Shown: piece by piece, positions 1 to 8,107 of the stretch
How positions within the stretch are numbered: position 1 is the first letter of the stretch
How the letters are laid out: every line of letters starts with the position of its first letter
From: Paludibacteraceae bacterium
Lineage (GTDB): Bacteria; Bacteroidota; Bacteroidia; Bacteroidales; Paludibacteraceae
DNA length: 64,000 nt
NCBI GenBank assembly: GCA_017477325.1
Contig: JAFUWV010000004.1
Coordinates: forward strand, 17,494 to 81,493
Direction of reading: 5' to 3'
Translations under genes and position numbers: made by a program
Notes under the pieces: model-generated
What the model was told of the DNA's origin: nothing
The model's input: only the letters and a program-made list of their open reading frames with translations
Database searches by the model: none

Positions 1-1141
1 TGTCTATACCGTCCGCCACAACATAACTATCGGGAATGTTTGCAATCTGCTTGTAGCCTTTGGTTCGTCCGCCAACCTCAAACAGCCAGTGACTATCAAC
101 GAGTAAATCTCCTTTTTGTGGCATAGATATAGAGTGACTGGAACTCAACATATTCGCAATATATGTCTCTCGCATCGTGCCTTGGTCGGCTGCAGTGGAC
201 AAAGAATACATGATGTTTGTATTGTCAAATAATACCTTTTCAGGCTTTTGCATCATCTTCATTGAATGCTCTTTGGAGAATAAACGCCGAATGATTGCGG
301 CTTGGTTAAGCAGATCCAATAATTTCATCACTTGGCTTGTAGAAGTTCCCAAGGTTCGAGCTAATGCGGATATATTCAGGGTATAAGGCGATTGTTCTGA
401 GAATATACCCAATAACTGCCGTATTTTATAAATAGTCTCATACTCCACATTTGCAACAGAAGGAATATCTTCATTAAGCACTGTATTGATGACACGTTGC
501 AACCGCTCATCAAAACCATCCCCTTCTTCGATATAAAAAGGATAGTAGCCGTGCCGCAGATAGTTTTCAAAATGTCCCAGCACCTTTACCTGGCCGGTCA
601 TTTGGGCGGCTATCTGGAGATGATGCTGCAATATTTCCTCCAAAGACAGAATAGGCCAATCTGCAATATTCTCCAATTTCAAGTATTCGCGGAAACTCAG
701 CCCTCGCATTGTGTACTCTTTACATCGACGGGATAAGTCACCCAATGCGTGCTCAATGCGCAACATGGAAGAACCGGTAACAATCAGATTTAGCCGTGGA
801 AACGAATCGTAGATATTCTTTATCTCCTGCTGCCAGTTGTGATATTTATGAATCTCATCTATGAAAAGATGCGTTCCGCCATGCGTATAGTGGTATTCTG
901 CCAAATCAATTAGCGAATGATTAGCAAACCAGATGTGATCGGCAGAAACATACAATGCTGTGGATGTGTCCTCAAAGGCAGTAGCAATGTGTTGTAATAA
1001 CATAGTTGTCTTGCCGACGCCTCTTGACCCTTTGAGTATTATCAGCCGATTCTTCCAATTGATACTTTTGTACAAATAACGGAAAGAGGAAGGTCGGCTT
1101 TCTCCTAACAAACGATTGTAGTTTTCGATTAAACGATTCAT
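1..1141 (-). CDS. AAA ATPase with DUF4143-type layout, C-terminus cut by window edge
   Basis: The reading frame is open from an ATG at 1141 to the left edge (about 380 residues), so the C-terminus is missing. Visible motifs are Walker A GSRGVGKT (about residues 38-45), a hydrophobic strand ending in Walker B LFIDEIH (92-98) and a sensor-like TGSS (122-125). A winged-helix-like stretch (ISALARTLGTSTSQVMKLL) follows, as in the large Bacteroidetes family of DUF4143 ATPases. These proteins are common and mostly uncharacterised; some are accessory or mobile-region genes. Start choice is supported by a minus-strand promoter 112 nt upstream. The family call is by motif and layout only. Confidence 0.85.
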   Translation of the reverse strand, partial: MNRLIENYNRLLGESRPSSFRYLYKSINWKNRLIILKGSRGVGKTTMLLQHIATAFEDTSTALYVSADHIWFANHSLIDLAEYHYTHGGTHLFIDEIHKYHNWQQEIKNIYDSFPRLNLIVTGSSMLRIEHALGDLSRRCKEYTMRGLSFREYLKLENIADWPILSLEEILQHHLQIAAQMTGQVKVLGHFENYLRHGYYPFYIEEGDGFDERLQRVINTVLNEDIPSVANVEYETIYKIRQLLGIFSEQSPYTLNISALARTLGTSTSQVMKLLDLLNQAAIIRRLFSKEHSMKMMQKPEKVLFDNTNIMYSLSTAADQGTMRETYIANMLSSSHSISMPQKGDLLVDSHWLFEVGGRTKGYKQIANIPDSYVVADGID

Positions 1142-1258
1142 AAAATTGAGAATTTAAATATTGTTTTAGATATCTTAAAGTGTAAATACTGCTTGATTTT
1201 AAATGTTAGAAGACATAAATTGATATGAATTTTATACATTGGAAAATGTAATTTTGTG

Positions 1259-1290
1259 CAAAGGTATGGTTTTTAATTTGAATATGCAAA
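1259..1290 (-). promoter_or_regulatory. Bacteroidetes-type promoter for the ATPase gene
   Basis: Read on the minus strand: TTTG (-33) at 1290-1287, a 20-nt spacer, then TACCTTTG (-7) at 1266-1259. Predicted start of transcription is near 1253, giving a leader of about 110 nt. Element spacing matches the family consensus exactly. Confidence 0.7.
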
Positions 1291-1353
1291 TAATTCTATC
1301 TAAAAATGTCGAAATAACGGTGAAATTATTATCAATAATAACTTTTATAACCC

Positions 1354-2379
1354 ATGCAAAAACTCTTAACCATAGTCATTCCGATGTATAACATGCAGGA
1401 TTATCTGCATCGGTGTTTGGATTCATTGATACTTGACGATGAGACACTGATGCAGCAGTTGGAAGTGCTTGTTATCAATGATGGTAGCAAAGATAACTCA
1501 TCTGTTATAGCTCACGAATATGAAGCAAAATATCCGAATACATTCCGCGTGATAGACAAGGAAAACGGCAATTACGGCTCATGTATAAATCGTGGATTAA
1601 AAGAAGCAAAAGGGAAATATATAAAAGTACTGGACGCAGATGATTGGTTTGACACTAATAACTTTGAGATTTATTTGCATTTCCTAACTGATGCTGAAGC
1701 GGATTTAGTGATATCGGATTTTGACCAAGTAAAAAGTAATGGAGAGGTGTTGAACCATATTCATTATGGATTTAAAGACTTGTTCATAAAAATATCTGAT
1801 TTGATGACCAGCAAACTATTTTTGATGCATGCGGTTGCTTATAGAACCGAGAACTTGCGACATATTAATTATCATCAAACGGAGGGAATTAGTTATACTG
1901 ATCAGGAATGGATTTTTTTACCTATGACAACTGTCAATGCTATCTCTTATTTTGGCAAGGTGGTATATAAATACAGAATTGACAGGGAAGGTCAGACTAT
2001 GGATGCTTCTGTATTCATGAAAAATTTTTCGCATGAAATGAATGGGACAGAGAGTATGATGCAGGAATATGAAGTCATAGCTCCATCACTTGACAAGGAG
2101 CATATGGATTATCTCACATGGCGTTTGCGTACACGTATTCATTTGGTATATTCCGCTTTTCTTTTAAAAGAAAATGTGCCATTAGGGATGGATGTGCTGA
2201 AAACATTTGATGTTACTACGCGTGAGAAATATCCGTTGTCTTACAAGTTGGTCGATGATATGAGAATTTCCAAACGGATACCAATAAAATTTATACATAG
2301 TTATAGACGATTCTATTCGCGAAATACAATGAGTCTTATGCTATACCGTTTGTATGTAAAAATGAGATTTATAATATGA
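1354..2379 (+). CDS. Family 2 glycosyltransferase
   Basis: A 341-residue GT-A fold glycosyltransferase. The N-terminus LLTIVIPMYN is the first strand of the nucleotide-binding half, INDGS (about 41-45) follows, and the metal-binding LDADDWFD lies near residues 93-100. The family transfers a sugar from an NDP-sugar to an envelope polysaccharide or lipid acceptor; donor and acceptor cannot be told from sequence. No membrane segment is evident, so it is probably cytosolic. It overlaps the next glycosyltransferase by 4 nt, suggesting translational coupling. The gene is markedly AT-rich compared with its tandem neighbour. A weak -7-like TAACTTTT lies at 1339-1346. Confidence 0.88.
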   Translation: MQKLLTIVIPMYNMQDYLHRCLDSLILDDETLMQQLEVLVINDGSKDNSSVIAHEYEAKYPNTFRVIDKENGNYGSCINRGLKEAKGKYIKVLDADDWFDTNNFEIYLHFLTDAEADLVISDFDQVKSNGEVLNHIHYGFKDLFIKISDLMTSKLFLMHAVAYRTENLRHINYHQTEGISYTDQEWIFLPMTTVNAISYFGKVVYKYRIDREGQTMDASVFMKNFSHEMNGTESMMQEYEVIAPSLDKEHMDYLTWRLRTRIHLVYSAFLLKENVPLGMDVLKTFDVTTREKYPLSYKLVDDMRISKRIPIKFIHSYRRFYSRNTMSLMLYRLYVKMRFII

Positions 2380-3437
2380 ACAAACTACTCTCCATTGTCA
2401 TTCCGATGTACAAGGTTGAGAAATACATTGACAAGTGTATATCATCGCTTATCGTGCCTGACGAGAAGCAGTTGCAACTATTGGACATCGTGGTAATCAA
2501 CGACGGCACGCCGGACAACTCAGCCGTGCTTGCCAAGGAATATGAGAAACGCTATCCGGGTATCGTGCGCGTCATCGACCAGGAAAACCGCGGACACGGC
2601 GGGGCTTGGAATCACGGCACAGAACTCGCTGTCGGCAAGTACCTCTTCTATCTCGACTCGGACGACTGGTTTGAGACGAGCGAGCTAAGCCGCCTCATCG
2701 ATTATCTTGGGCATTGCGACACCGACATGGTGTTTCTTGACAGCAAGATATACTATGCTACCACCGACACCTACGCAGATACCTCCCGTCACCGCGAACT
2801 GACCCCGGACGTGGTATATTCTGCGGACCGGTTCGACTGGCTTGGCACCGGTCACGGCTTCAACATGACATACGCGCACGACACCGTATACAGGACCAGC
2901 CTGATGCAGCAGTATCTGCCGCTGTTCTGCGAGCATGTGATGTATGACGACGTGTCATTGCAAGCGATACCGATAGCCATAATGAACGACTTTGTATATA
3001 CTCACATAGACATATACCGCTACTATGTTGGTCGTCCGGGACAGTCGTTCGACCCGAAGGTGAGAGCCGTACGTGCGGCCGACGACGTGACGAAAGTACT
3101 GGCATTTCTGCTCGACTGGGTACGGCGCAACAGGCACGTGGTGCCAAAGGGCGGCACGCGCGAGGCGTACACCGAGAACAACTTCCAGTCGATGGGAACA
3201 TGGCACTACCGGGAACTGGCAAGTTTCAGTTACCCGATTGCCAAACCGAGACTGCAGCAGTGGGACGAGATGCTCAGGCGTGAGTATCCGGAGATACGGC
3301 CTAACGAGATGGTGCGCTGCTATCGTGCATTGCCATTCGGCGTGTTCTACGCAGGTGTCAGGGCGTTTATGTTCGCCGAGCGTTGTCTGAGGTATGTGAA
3401 AAGGAAAATGCGTGCAAAGACTCAGAATCCGCTGTAG
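2376..3437 (+). CDS. Family 2 glycosyltransferase
   Basis: A 353-residue GT2 enzyme, clearly homologous to the upstream gene: LLSIVIPMY at the N-terminus, VINDGTPDNS (40-49), RVIDQEN (65-71) and the metal-binding LDSDDWFE (93-100) all align without gaps. It starts inside the previous stop codon (ATGA overlap). Its coding sequence is far more GC-rich than the upstream paralogue, so the two probably have different recent histories. It ends in a convergent 16-bp overlap with the minus-strand DUF4270 gene. Substrate unknown; an envelope glycan is likely. Confidence 0.88.
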   Translation: MNKLLSIVIPMYKVEKYIDKCISSLIVPDEKQLQLLDIVVINDGTPDNSAVLAKEYEKRYPGIVRVIDQENRGHGGAWNHGTELAVGKYLFYLDSDDWFETSELSRLIDYLGHCDTDMVFLDSKIYYATTDTYADTSRHRELTPDVVYSADRFDWLGTGHGFNMTYAHDTVYRTSLMQQYLPLFCEHVMYDDVSLQAIPIAIMNDFVYTHIDIYRYYVGRPGQSFDPKVRAVRAADDVTKVLAFLLDWVRRNRHVVPKGGTREAYTENNFQSMGTWHYRELASFSYPIAKPRLQQWDEMLRREYPEIRPNEMVRCYRALPFGVFYAGVRAFMFAERCLRYVKRKMRAKTQNPL

Positions 3438-4801
3438 ACAACTTCGAGAGTCATGGGGTTGGCTTTGTCGGCGGCACTGCGGACGGTGGTTGCGGTAATG
3501 GTCTGCAGAGGGTGCACGGCGGAGACAGTGGTAGTGCTGCTGGTAGAGCTATACTCCACGCTCACCGGCAGGAGCAGCATGTGAAGAGTATCGGTCTCCT
3601 CGGTCTGTCTGAGTTGTCTGGTGAGCAATGTCTTGAGGTCGTAAGTATAGAAGTGTGTGGTGTTGCCCAGGCTGTCGGTGCCCGTAATCAGCGGACTGAT
3701 AATGGCACACGTATCCTGAGGCAGCTCCTTGTCCTTGAAGAAGCGCTCTGCAGCACTCTCTTTTATGAGCATCATATTATCAGCAGGTTGTGCCCAGTCG
3801 TCGGACGTCTTTTGGGAGGTCTGGCCGGTATATACGTTAAGCACATCGACCTGCAGCTTAGCCATGTTGACATAAGGACGCTTCTCGCCAATATTCTTCC
3901 GTATGTCGCTCGACATATCCAGCATTGGGATAGAGAGCCGGGTGCTCAGGTTGGCAGGCGAGACGACATAGCACACGCTGTCTTGCTCGGACAGCAGTCT
4001 GTGAAAATCGGTGTTGCTGTAACTGATGCTGTTCACCGAGCGTATTTCGGAGTTGGCATAGAACCATTTCTCGTTATATACGGTGGTGTCTTTTCCAAGA
4101 CGCGAATAGGTGAAGTGGTAGAAGACGGCCAGGCTGACTTCGCTCACATTGAGCATCACCGAACTGCCGAACTCAGAGGTGATGTATATACCTTTAAACT
4201 GTTCTGAGTAGTTCTCCTGCGAAGAGAAGTCGCGAATCATGAAGAAACGTTTGGCAAAACTGTCTTTTGCTTTAATCCTGATGTAGTATCCGCCTGCGGA
4301 GGACGAGTCGGTAGGTTCGCTTGCAACCAGAATCTTGTTTCTCTCGCTAATCTGTGTGGAGTCTTCTCCGCTCCAGTATTCAGACACGTCAATGTCGGAG
4401 CGATAGAGATTGGTGTAATAGAACGTTTCTTTGTCCATCTCATATACTTTCAGACTCATCGGGCTCTTGCCGTCGCCGAACCAGGTCTTATACATAATGA
4501 ACAGACATACGGAGTCGAGCTGGGCTCCTTCTTCGTATTTATATCCTTCGGGGCATGCCAGCTGGGTCAGGATGTCGGCATGAATGGTGCCGAAACGGCT
4601 GTCGCACTCGCCCAGGAGCATAGAGTCGGGCGAAGAGTAAATGTAGTCCGCCAACTGCAGCGAAGAGGCGAGCGAGAAAGTGTCCACATTAACCACTATG
4701 GCATCCTGCTCCGGCAAAACAGAAGCACCTGTCCGAAGAACATCGTCTTTACAGGCGCTCAAGGCAAGTATCAATATGACAAAATATATCAGTCGCTTCA
4801 T
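3422..4801 (-). CDS. DUF4270 family lipoprotein
   Basis: A 459-residue predicted lipoprotein: the N-terminus MKRLIYFVILILALSAC ends in a lipobox (LSAC), followed by TGASVLPEQD and IVVNVDTFSL, which match the start of DUF4270 proteins of Bacteroidetes. The mature part is beta-rich with no recognisable catalytic motif. Function unknown; the family is predicted to sit in the envelope. The gene lies 30 nt downstream of the GT5-like gene on the same strand, and DUF4270, the GT5-like protein and panC occur together in Bacteroides as I recall it. That supports a conserved locus but gives no function. Confidence 0.85.
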   Translation of the reverse strand: MKRLIYFVILILALSACKDDVLRTGASVLPEQDAIVVNVDTFSLASSLQLADYIYSSPDSMLLGECDSRFGTIHADILTQLACPEGYKYEEGAQLDSVCLFIMYKTWFGDGKSPMSLKVYEMDKETFYYTNLYRSDIDVSEYWSGEDSTQISERNKILVASEPTDSSSAGGYYIRIKAKDSFAKRFFMIRDFSSQENYSEQFKGIYITSEFGSSVMLNVSEVSLAVFYHFTYSRLGKDTTVYNEKWFYANSEIRSVNSISYSNTDFHRLLSEQDSVCYVVSPANLSTRLSIPMLDMSSDIRKNIGEKRPYVNMAKLQVDVLNVYTGQTSQKTSDDWAQPADNMMLIKESAAERFFKDKELPQDTCAIISPLITGTDSLGNTTHFYTYDLKTLLTRQLRQTEETDTLHMLLLPVSVEYSSTSSTTTVSAVHPLQTITATTVRSAADKANPMTLEVVYSGF

Positions 4802-4831
4802 TCAATCTTCAAAAAAAGGAGTTGCCTCCGG

Positions 4832-5647
4832 TTATTCTCCCAGCAATTGGTGGAAGAAGTTCAAATAGTCTTCCGCATTGTCGCCCTTATACGGCATCAT
4901 TGGTATTCCTCGTTTGCCGGCATGCTTTTTCACCACGGAGTTTACCGATGGTGCCGAGAGCACGACAGCATCGCTATAGTCCACACCCAGTTTCATGAGT
5001 TCGTTGTATCCCGCTTTTCTGCCGACGATAGGTTCGATGTCCTCTTTGCTTATGCCGTCCATCATCACTTTGTCTGCAAAAGTCAGGCCAAAGGGAGTGC
5101 GGAAGCTGTCGTCATCAATAGAGAACACTATTTTAGAGTCGGCAAAGAACGGTGTGTCGGCGTATGCTTTCTTCAGATAGAGCGGTGCCAGAGCCGACAT
5201 CCAGCCGCTGCAGTAAATGATGTCCGGTGTCCACCGCAGTTTCTTCACTGTCTCTATGACGCTGCGTGCGAAGAAGATGGTGCGCTCGTCGTTGTCGTGA
5301 TACTCTTTGCCTTTCTCGTCCATGAGTCCACGGCGGCGGCGGAAATAGTCATCGTTGTCAATGAAATATATCTGTATGCGGGCAGCCTGGATAGATGCCA
5401 CCTTGAGCAGCAGCGGATGGTCGGTGTCGTCGATGATGATGTTCATTCCGCTCAGACGTATCACCTCATGGAGCTGGTTGCGACGCTCGTTTATCTCCCC
5501 GAACTTGGGCATAAACGTGCGAGTTTCAAAACCATTGGCTTGACAAACTTCAGGAAGCATACGGTTAAGTTTCCTTATCGGAGTCTCTTCTGCCAGATAA
5601 GGGAATATCTCCTGACAAATAAACAGAATTCTTAGCGGCTCTTTCAT
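4832..5647 (-). CDS. GT5-type glycogen/starch synthase, N-terminal domain only
   Basis: A 271-residue protein equal to the N-terminal Rossmann half of GT5 glycogen/starch synthases: RILFICQEIFPYL at the start, CQANGFETRTFMPKFG around 35-50, and DIIYCSGWMSAL (about 140-151), the counterpart of the usual HxHDW region. The C-terminal half of GT5 enzymes, which binds ADP-glucose, is absent; it ends cleanly at HQLLGE. Short versions like this are usual in Bacteroidales, so the length is not a local truncation. It may be regulatory, or may work with the GT4 glycogen synthase at 48.6 kb. It diverges from panC through overlapping promoters. Confidence 0.82.
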   Translation of the reverse strand: MKEPLRILFICQEIFPYLAEETPIRKLNRMLPEVCQANGFETRTFMPKFGEINERRNQLHEVIRLSGMNIIIDDTDHPLLLKVASIQAARIQIYFIDNDDYFRRRRGLMDEKGKEYHDNDERTIFFARSVIETVKKLRWTPDIIYCSGWMSALAPLYLKKAYADTPFFADSKIVFSIDDDSFRTPFGLTFADKVMMDGISKEDIEPIVGRKAGYNELMKLGVDYSDAVVLSAPSVNSVVKKHAGKRGIPMMPYKGDNAEDYLNFFHQLLGE

Positions 5648-5735
5648 AACGGCATCCTTTCTTTTGTGTACTTATATGTTTGTATATCAGCGCAATCAGG
5701 ATTCATCCCTCCATATAAGCATATAAATTGCAGTG

Positions 5736-5782
5736 CAAAATTACAAAAAAAGTTTGATATAACAAAATTTTTAGTAATTTTG
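5736..5782. promoter_or_regulatory. Overlapping divergent promoters: GT5-like gene (-) and panC (+)
   Basis: Plus strand: TTTG at 5753-5756, an 18-nt spacer, TAATTTTG at 5775-5782, followed by panC. Minus strand: TTTG at 5766-5763, a 19-nt spacer, TAATTTTG at 5743-5736, followed by the GT5-like gene. The two promoters overlap, so polymerase binding at one should exclude the other. Confidence 0.65.
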
Positions 5783-5805
5783 CAGCCCCAAACGAGAAGC
5801 AACCC

Positions 5806-5842
5806 GTCTGCCACTTGACAGTGCCACGTGCGCCCGGCAGAC
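5806..5842 (+). promoter_or_regulatory. Hairpin in the panC 5' leader
   Basis: Arms GTCTGCC (5806-5812) and GGCAGAC (5836-5842) pair perfectly over 7 bp, enclosing a 23-nt loop within the roughly 85-nt leader between the panC promoter and its ATG. No U-run follows, so it is not a standard terminator. Regulatory role unproven. Confidence 0.4.
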
Positions 5843-5872
5843 TTAAAAAACTAAATAAATCAACAACAATAT

Positions 5873-6715
5873 ATGCAAATCATCACTACACAAAAGGCCC
5901 TTCGCGAGCAAGTCAGTGCTTGCAAGCAACTGGGCAAGACCATAGGTCTGGTGCCCACCATGGGTGCTCTGCATGCCGGACACGCCTCGCTTGTCCGCCG
6001 TTCCGTAGAAGAGAACAAAGTAACTTTTGTCTCCGTATTCGTCAATCCTACCCAGTTCAACAACAAGGAAGATCTTGAGAAGTATCCGCGCAACCTGAAC
6101 CGCGATGCCGAACTGCTGGCTTCGATAGGAGTGGACTTCGTCTTCGCCCCGACGCCAGAGGAGATGTACACGAAGGAAGAGATGAACACCACTTTCGAGT
6201 TCGACTTCGGCGGTCTGGACAAAGTGATGGAAGGCAAGATGCGTCCGGGTCACTTCAACGGAGTGGTTCAGGTGGTGTCGAAACTATTCCGTCTGGTGGA
6301 GCCTGACCGTGCGTATTTCGGGGAGAAGGACTATCAGCAACTCGCCATCATCCGCCGCATGGCAGAAGTGATGCAATTCAACAATATACAAATAATAGGT
6401 TGCCCGATTGTGCGCGAGGAGTCGGGTCTTGCCCTCTCCAGCCGCAACGAGCGTCTGTCAGAGGAAGAGAAGCAGACGGCAGTCAACATCTCACACGTAC
6501 TGTTCGAGAGTCGCCAGCTTACTCAGAGTCAGACGGTAAAGCAAGTGGAGAGCTGGGTGATAGAGCAGATCAACCGCGTGCCCGGACTCACCGTGGAGTA
6601 CTACGAGATAGTGGATCAGACCACGCTCATGCCTGCCAAGGACTTCTCGCATGCGATAGGTTGCGTCACCGTGTATTGCGGACCGGTACGACTTATAGAT
6701 AATATAAAGTACTAA
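5873..6715 (+). CDS. panC: Pantoate--beta-alanine ligase
   Basis: Makes pantothenate from pantoate and beta-alanine with ATP through a pantoyl-adenylate intermediate, the last step of vitamin B5 synthesis; cytosolic. At 280 residues it is full length. Seen directly: PTMGALHAGHASL (about 29-41) with the HxGH nucleotide-binding signature, VSVFVNPTQFN, PGHFNGVVQVVSKLF, YFGEKDYQQL and the KMSKS-like LALSSRNERL. The start is a good ATG about 85 nt after the promoter. panD, which follows panC in many Bacteroides as I remember them, is absent here; pdxB comes next after a 55-nt gap. Confidence 0.97.
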   Translation: MQIITTQKALREQVSACKQLGKTIGLVPTMGALHAGHASLVRRSVEENKVTFVSVFVNPTQFNNKEDLEKYPRNLNRDAELLASIGVDFVFAPTPEEMYTKEEMNTTFEFDFGGLDKVMEGKMRPGHFNGVVQVVSKLFRLVEPDRAYFGEKDYQQLAIIRRMAEVMQFNNIQIIGCPIVREESGLALSSRNERLSEEEKQTAVNISHVLFESRQLTQSQTVKQVESWVIEQINRVPGLTVEYYEIVDQTTLMPAKDFSHAIGCVTVYCGPVRLIDNIKY

Positions 6716-6717
6716 GA

Positions 6718-6741
6718 GGAAAAGACCGCTTTGCTGAAAGA
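6718..6741 (+). repeat. Short dispersed repeat, intergenic copy
   Basis: GACCGCTTTGCTGAAAGA at 6724-6741 matches 16 of 18 bases of 7106-7123 inside the pdxB coding region; a GGAAA(A) block precedes both copies. The intergenic copy lies between panC and pdxB. Confidence 0.6.
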
Positions 6742-6770
6742 AGTTCATACAACTTTTACGCATCTTTGGA

Positions 6771-7826
6771 TTGAGAGTAGTAGCCGACAAATATATTCCG
6801 TTTCTCAGGGGCATACTGGAGCCGTACGCTGAGGTGCTGTATATGGAGCCCGAAGAGATAACTGCCGAGGCGGTGAGAGAGGCAGACGCATTGCTTGTCC
6901 GCACACGCACCCGCTGCAATGCGGCACTGCTAGACGGTAGCCGTGTGCGTTTTGTTGCCACTGCCACTATCGGCTACGACCATATAGACACTCAGTATTG
7001 CGAGGAGCACGGCATCTTCTGGACCAACTCGCCCGGCTGCAACGCGCAAGGAGTGTGTGACTACATAGAAGAGGTGCTACGGGTAGTAGAAAAAGGAAGG
7101 GGAAAGACCGCTTCGCAGAAAGAGGAAAGACGGGAACCGCGGACTATAGGCATTGTAGGCGTGGGACATGTGGGTTCGCTGGTGGCTGAGATGGCAGAGC
7201 GAAGGGGCTATCGCGTACTGCTAAACGATCCGCCAAAGGAAATGGTATTAAGAGACCTGAGAAACTTAGGAAACCGAAGTGACCTAAGCAACCTAAGCGG
7301 TTTAAGTTCATCATCTTTTGTTCCACTTGATACTATAGCCCGTGAGTCGGACATCGTCACTTTCCACACACCTCTCACCCGCAGCGGCGACTATCCCACC
7401 TGGCACTTGTGCGACAAGACTTTTCTCGGGAAGTGCAAGCCCGATGCCGTCATCATCAATGCCGCCCGTGGCGGAATACTTGACGAAGAAGCAGCACTAT
7501 ATTCTTTAAACATTAAACATTCAACATTAAACTTTATCATAGATACCTGGCAGGGAGAGCCCAATATCAACAAAGAGATGCTCGACAGAGCCACCATTGC
7601 CACATATCACATTGCCGGCTACACTCTGCAGGGCAAGATAAATGCCACCAACCTATGCCTTAGTGCTTTATGCAACTATTTCTCACTGCCTGTCTTGCAG
7701 ATTCCCGAGAAGTCGTTGCCGTTGTCACCGAAATCTCAAGAGGGCTGGATTATGCAAGTGGACAAGCAGCTGCGCGAGCACCCGGAGATGTTTGAGACCC
7801 TGCGTGAGACATATCCTCTGAGGTGA
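6771..7826 (+). CDS. pdxB: 4-phosphoerythronate dehydrogenase, with in-frame repeat insertions
   Basis: Oxidises 4-phospho-D-erythronate with NAD in pyridoxal 5'-phosphate synthesis. It is a D-2-hydroxyacid dehydrogenase of 351 residues: ADKYIPFLRG at the start, TATIGYDHID (64-73), NAD-binding GVGHVG (130-135), then the catalytic trio Arg233 (AARGG), Glu263 (GEPNI) and His280 (YHIAGYT). All key residues are present, so it is probably active. The TTG start is chosen because homologous N-termini begin here and no ATG lies nearby. Oddly, three stretches are encoded by short repeats of intergenic type: residues 112-118, 162-179 (three-residue units such as NLS) and 246-254. Confidence 0.93.
   Translation: MRVVADKYIPFLRGILEPYAEVLYMEPEEITAEAVREADALLVRTRTRCNAALLDGSRVRFVATATIGYDHIDTQYCEEHGIFWTNSPGCNAQGVCDYIEEVLRVVEKGRGKTASQKEERREPRTIGIVGVGHVGSLVAEMAERRGYRVLLNDPPKEMVLRDLRNLGNRSDLSNLSGLSSSSFVPLDTIARESDIVTFHTPLTRSGDYPTWHLCDKTFLGKCKPDAVIINAARGGILDEEAALYSLNIKHSTLNFIIDTWQGEPNINKEMLDRATIATYHIAGYTLQGKINATNLCLSALCNYFSLPVLQIPEKSLPLSPKSQEGWIMQVDKQLREHPEMFETLRETYPLR
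7106..7123 (+). repeat. Dispersed short repeat inside pdxB
   Basis: GACCGCTTCGCAGAAAGA, 16 of 18 identical to the intergenic copy at 6724-6741. It is read in frame within the linker just before the NAD-binding GxGxxG of PdxB. Confidence 0.6.
7254..7307 (+). repeat. Period-9 tandem repeat inside pdxB
   Basis: Six 9-bp units, consensus near AACCTAAGC (GACCTGAGA, AACTTAGGA, AACCGAAGT, GACCTAAGC, AACCTAAGC, GGTTTAAGT). The period is a multiple of three, so each unit encodes a triplet such as NLS or DLS and the frame is kept. Confidence 0.75.
7506..7533 (+). repeat. Period-7 tandem repeat inside pdxB
   Basis: Four 7-bp units: TTAAACA, TTAAACA, TTCAACA, TTAAACT. They encode LNIKHSTLN just before the IIDTWQGEP strand of PdxB. 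TTAAACA repeats of this kind are, in my recollection, common in Bacteroidetes intergenic DNA. Confidence 0.7.
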
Positions 7827-8107
7827 GATTCCTATTACCATTTCATTCTCAATGCAGAAAAAACAACAGTAGTGGCTATATTAATGCTGAAGGCACAGGT
7901 GACTCTCGTCATGCTATCTTCAAGCAATCTCTATGCTCTCGGTGTAATACAGTTCTCTAACCTTTTTGCCACCCCCTCACACACCATTTGCCTACACCTT
8001 ATTATAGAGAAAACATATTCTTGGTTGCGGTTTCAATAATTTTGTATTACCTTTGCAGCCCGAATTGAGAAAACAAGCAACACAGAAAATTAATCAATCT
8101 CATCATA
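7827..8107. other. Intergenic region pdxB-proS
   Basis: 281 bases without a credible gene. Apart from the proS promoter at 8025-8055 no repeat, RNA gene or terminator with a clear stem and U-run was recognised. Confidence 0.6.
8025..8055 (+). promoter_or_regulatory. proS promoter
   Basis: TTG at 8025-8027, a 20-nt spacer, then TACCTTTG at 8048-8055. Predicted transcription start is near 8061, leaving a leader of about 47 nt before the proS ATG. Confidence 0.75.

Noticed and set aside
3383-4207. 274-codon plus-strand frame overlapping the DUF4270 gene
   Set aside because: The opposite strand encodes a lipoprotein with a clear lipobox and family motifs; this frame is Gly/His/Val-rich and motif-free.
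4580-5635. 351-codon frame antisense to the GT5-like and DUF4270 genes
   Set aside because: It spans two real genes and their junction on the other strand and shows no domain.
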